Assembly (NCBI GenBank): GCA_000499405.2
Contig: HG738137.1
Span: 20,050,603-20,114,602 of the forward strand
Length of the DNA stretch: 64,000 bases
Direction of reading: 5' to 3'
From: Onchocerca volvulus
Lineage: Eukaryota; Nematoda; Chromadorea; Rhabditida; Onchocercidae
The notes beneath the pieces were generated by a model. That model searched no databases. It was given only the letters and a program-made list of their open reading frames with translations, and had not been told where the DNA came from. This document shows positions 60,001 to 64,000 of this stretch, piece by piece. Each line of letters begins with the position of its first letter. The stretch's first letter is position 1. A program made the position numbers and the translations under genes.

Positions 60001-63000
60001 ATTCAATTAAAGTAAAAGTAGGGAAATGATTGCTTTTAGTTTGTTCAGTTCGTTAATCATTTCATTTAAATGAGCAAAAGGAGCGAAGCATGACGATACG
60101 GCTATTCGACGGCTGGTTGGTTTGTTGGTTTGGTTGAGAATAATAAGATGGTATGCATTTGTAAGATTCGACAATTTGGTGTAACTGGCAAATGCCACCG
60201 TCTACCAAAAGAAAAACTTCACAAATTCGCACTTTTGACATAAAATGAAATAGAAATTATAGGAGGAAATCGGGCGAGAGCACTGGAAACTGGATAGTTT
60301 CGCTCTTCTCTTTTCTGCTTTGATTAATTGCGGTGAGCGATCCAATGCTGGCTACCATTCTAAAAATCTCAAACCCATGGCTGAAATTTTCCTTGTCACC
60401 GTTATCGGAACATATGCATGTATACTTCACGTACGAGGTCGTTGTCCTGTTTGCGAATTTTTGTTTGCGTCAAAAGCGATTAGAAAAGAAGGAGTCTTTT
60501 CATATTATTGAACTGCTTGTAATTTGCATACATACCGAACTAGAACTTCAAGCACATGTTTGTCAAAGTTTCTGCACATTACAGCATAGAATAATGCCGT
60601 TGTCCAGTCTTTTCTTTAACTTCACTATTACTATTCTAAGTTTGGCGATTACAAATTGAAGAAGTTGATTATTACGGAGTTCTCTTTCTAGTCATAATAG
60701 ATTTTTGTTGCACTTCGCAATCTCCTAAAAATATTCCTTACAATTGATTTATTCAATTGTCAGACTTTTACCTCAAGTTCACTTAGATGGAAATATGCAG
60801 GAGAAAGCTGTAAAACGACGACTTTTCATCTTTTAGTATATACCGACTGCAAATCTTCATGATATTCGCTTATTTACAAAAGTTCGAGACATTTTCCTGA
60901 ATCGAAGAATGACATATGGCTAATAGTAAAAACTAAGCGAGACAGAAAAAATTAACATTTCTGGAATTAGAAAATTAAGGCTTCTTGTTTTCGAAATATT
61001 ACTGCTGCTAAAAATATCTTTGCAATTTGTCAGATTTCCAGGATAATTTAAATGATTAAATCGAAAAGGGAACCATAGCGTACGACAACAATGAAAGAAT
61101 GGATTAAGCAAAAAAACTTCATCTTCCTTCTGGAAAACCATACATCCCTTTGCTCCTCAAGCCATTTTGTAATTTTAAATTCAATGATCAATTTTTCTTA
61201 AGTTAAGCCAATTTTTGAGCATTCGAGCAAACAACCATTTCGCATGGACTTAAAATGAGAGAGCTGCAAAATATGAGACAGAATGGAAATAAGAAAGAAT
61301 TGAAAATAACCTTTCTGCATTATCATATCATACCACAAATATTCTGTCCTATATAAATCTCATTAGAAATTTCTCTTTGTGTATTACAATATTTGAAAAT
61401 TCGGAAAAATTTCTGTGTCATTGAAAAAATCAATTTAAAACAAAAAATTCAAATAGACATCTTTCTGCACTGACCAGTACTTTTCAAAAAACATGGAGCA
61501 GATTGTCAATAATATCACAACAGGGGACAAATAGACATCTCTTGTTCTTTAACAATGATTTCACGAATAAAATTTTAAAAATTGTGAGAAATCATTTTAG
61601 ATTTTAAAAACAAACCAAAAATAACGAATATCAAAGTTCAAATGAGTTCATTAAGAGAAGAAAGAAATGGAAAGGGTAAAAGCCGCCTTTTATTATGGCG
61701 GCGCAATTAGTCCAATCAACGTTTGTTACTTTGACTCCTCCACAACATTCTCAGGAAACATTACTTGTTATGGTTACGTCTTTGCGTCTTATACAACATC
61801 TGATTTTTAATATAGTTTTTTTCCCGCAAAAAAAAAAGTGGAACTTAGAAATTAGAACTTTTTAAATTTGGTCTTCTAAATTTGCTTAACCAATTCTCCT
61901 ATTTTCATGTCTGATGCTATATTCTAAAATTTTACACAAAATGCCAATTTTCTTTACCCTTTAAACAATTTCAAAATAAAATATTCAAAGAAGAGAATAG
62001 CATAAACCCATTTATCAAAATAATTAGGTATCAAAACGAAATATTTTTTCACTTTTTTCTTCTTCCAAAACATTGAACATTTCATTACCCGTTTATCAAT
62101 TTATTCAGTTTTCAACATTAATCATTTAATTCTGAATTGTTGAAATTACAGCGTTTTTGTTAACATTATAACATCATTTCAGAGTTATCGCCAAAAAAAC
62201 CAGCTCCGTTGAAAGTTGCTTCCAGCTAACTTTCTTTTTTTACTACAGAATTCTTGCTGCATTCCATGAAAAGTAAAATGAAAATGATTCAATTAGTTCC
62301 TTAGCATTTTGAACAGTCAACGACATAATGTTTAATTAGTTTCTTGAATTCATTTTGCTATCCATAGAAAGAAATGTCATAAAAGAATATAACTACATTT
62401 CCTAAATTAATATCATCGATGAAAAACAAGACATGAGATTTTATAGCAAGATAGAAACATAAAGTTTATGTAAAATGAATAATTAGTGGGAATTGCTTGC
62501 TTCACTGTGCTATCCAAAGAAAACAAATGGGAAAAGACATAAAATAGCTATTTAAATACATTAAATAGAAAATACATTATGCAGTAAAATAAAGATTAAC
62601 ATCGATCAAATTCTCGGATTCTTATTCTTTCTTGATTGCACAGATTATTTTCAATATTTTTGACTTTTTTTTCGGTGATTTTATTATTTCATAGGATATT
62701 TTTGATTGCTCATGCAAATTGCATATTATCTTTATTCAAAGTGATGACAATTCATTTCCTGTAATATGAATAAAATTTTTAATATTCATTTTTTTTTAAA
62801 ACTTATTCCATTTAAATAGTGAGAATTTATCGATAGAAACGAGCTGCAAAAAAAAAACTGGCTTCAGTGCAAAAAAAAAAAAAAAAAACAAGCAAAAAAA
62901 CTCTGCACATTTTAAACAGTTTACGACATGCTAGGATAAAAGGATGATTTTTCTATTTTCTTCTAAAACAGGTATAATCTTTTTATCTTATCATATCATT

Positions 63001-63108
63001 GTGCCAGAATTCGTGTTTTTTGCGTTGAAGCAAGTTCTTCCTTGCAGTTTGCAGCTCGTTTCGTCGATGAATTTTTACTAATTTCCACATTTGATTTGTT
63101 GCATTGCA
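60001..63108. other. Stretch with a GC-richer block and no firm gene
   Basis: A GC-richer block at about 60040-60620 holds overlapping plus ORFs (60320-60511, 60333-60659) without recognisable similarity. A GCCGCC/GGCGGC inverted repeat lies at 61682-61702. The rest is AT-rich with homopolymers. It could be upstream sequence of a gene beyond the right edge. Confidence 0.4.
61682..61702. promoter_or_regulatory. GC inverted repeat with YY1-like core
   Basis: GCCGCC (61682-61687) and GGCGGC (61697-61702) flank a nine-base AT loop. TTATGGCGGC resembles the AANATGGCGGC consensus of YY1-type zinc-finger factors. It is conspicuous in AT-rich DNA, but no start site is confirmed nearby. Confidence 0.3.
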
Positions 63109-63221
63109 GAAATCTCAGCTTATCACTCATCAGTGGGACAAATCATCAAAGTACAACAGATATGCAATGGATTGTTTAATCGTTTGATTCGATCATTTTC
63201 AGTATTCAGTATTTTCAAGGT
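63109..63221 (+). other. Exon-like segment near the right edge
   Basis: An acceptor (TTGCATTGCAG) and a donor (AAG/GTAATT) bound 37 open codons (EISAYHSSVGQIIKV, then a hydrophobic/basic part) in phase 1 to 0. It may be an internal exon of a plus-strand gene that continues past 64000. Not recognised. Confidence 0.2.
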
Positions 63222-64000
63222 AATTCACCTTCCTCATTTATAAATTTGATATTCACTTGTCTGATAGTTTTTGATCCAATATAGAATAGCAAGCAAGTAT
63301 TTGTTTCTATTATGAAGAATATTTTTGAGTGAATTTCAAAATTCCAAAGTCTATTAAATTTAATAGGTGAGAAGTGAAAGCTTAATCAAATAACAATTTT
63401 TTTTTGGCTGAAATCGTTCACAGAAGCAAAACTCAAATTAATAATTTTATAGATATTTATTCTTATCTTGCAAATGATGGAAGACGTCTTTTATATTTAT
63501 ATTTACATTTTGAGTATTTCCAAATAAGCACTTACTGTAAATTCGTATCTAATAATATTAATTGGTTGTTTGAGTTCCAATTCAAGTTTGTACTTAAAAG
63601 CAAAGTTGTATTCAAGTTGATCCGGAGAATGAATAACTATCACAGGATGCAATCCTGATATTGTAATTGCATCTCATTGCAGTTTAATGGCAGTGATTTC
63701 TCGGCAGTGCAATTTTTGAAAATGTGTTCGATCATCATTAACTGATATTACTGTAAAAAAGAAAAAACGTTTTTGTTGATTAAGAAATTATTATCGTCTT
63801 TGTTTTGCATCGAAATTAACAATGCCAGGACTCATTCCTGGAATAAAGTACCAGTACCAAATAAAACGATAAAGAAATTTTATCTATCAGATCAGTAGAA
63901 TGCTATTTGTGATCAAAAATTTTCAAATTAACTTTTAATTTTTTGAATTCTTTCAGTTGACAAATTTCCTTCAACCGACCAATTAATTCAGCATATATAT

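Noticed and set aside
60333..60659. Plus-strand 108-aa ORF
   Set aside because: It starts at a GTG, has no recognisable similarity and lies in a GC-richer block where overlapping frames are open.
63404..63658. Plus-strand 84-aa ORF
   Set aside because: Starts at TTG and is rich in Phe, Tyr, Asn and Ile as expected from AT-rich sequence; no domain seen.

Overview
The window looks like nuclear DNA of a nematode, most likely a filarial or other spirurid (clade III) worm; the clade is an inference. The evidence is a very AT-rich sequence, compact genes with many short AT-rich introns (GT/GC...TTTCAG), acceptors placed a few bases upstream of start codons as expected for spliced-leader trans-splicing, nematode-type proteins and a decayed BEL/Pao retroelement. 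I saw no bacterial-type operons, CRISPR arrays or tRNA genes.

Layout: (1) 347-2714, minus: ribonucleotide reductase small subunit, nine exons, all iron ligands present. (2) 3952-6310: a short degenerate tandem array, then a heavily broken BEL/Pao gag/protease relic on the plus strand. (3) 8449-14188, minus: an eleven-exon gene for a protein I do not recognise, with an 80-base homopolymer in one intron. (4) 15739-17381, plus: STEEP1 (CXorf56/UPF0428) orthologue, five exons. (5) 17382-23251: mostly non-coding, with a (TG)n microsatellite and a GC-richer, CRE-bearing stretch before the next gene. (6) 23252-27095, plus: Tribbles-type pseudokinase (NIPI-3-like), ten exons, one apparent GC-AG intron, and a C-terminal COP1-type motif. 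(7) 27096-32144: largely featureless, with a GC-rich hairpin and one small Cys-pair ORF. (8) 32145-33572, plus: ribosomal protein uL16 (RPL10), three exons, with a perfect 16-bp foldback in intron 2. (9) 35361-37041, minus: PDZ-domain protein, 3' end unresolved. (10) 42331-45590, plus: HP1-like protein with an N-terminal chromodomain, a long charged linker and a divergent chromoshadow-like C-terminus. (11) 49282-55379, minus: a seven-exon secreted protein with Thr-rich and long Gln/Arg-rich tracts and a Cys-bearing tail; its largest intron holds exon-like sequence on the opposite strand. (12) 55380-64000: no convincing gene.

The genes are not an operon or a single pathway. They are independent units for nucleotide supply, translation, chromatin, signalling and secretion. 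Exon joins were made by hand. For every multi-exon gene marked with high confidence the codon phases close across all introns. Nothing here is a clear new multi-gene system. The best leads for new biology are the unrecognised eleven-exon protein, the secreted polyQ protein, the Tribbles GC-AG intron, and STEEP1 in a lineage thought to lack STING.
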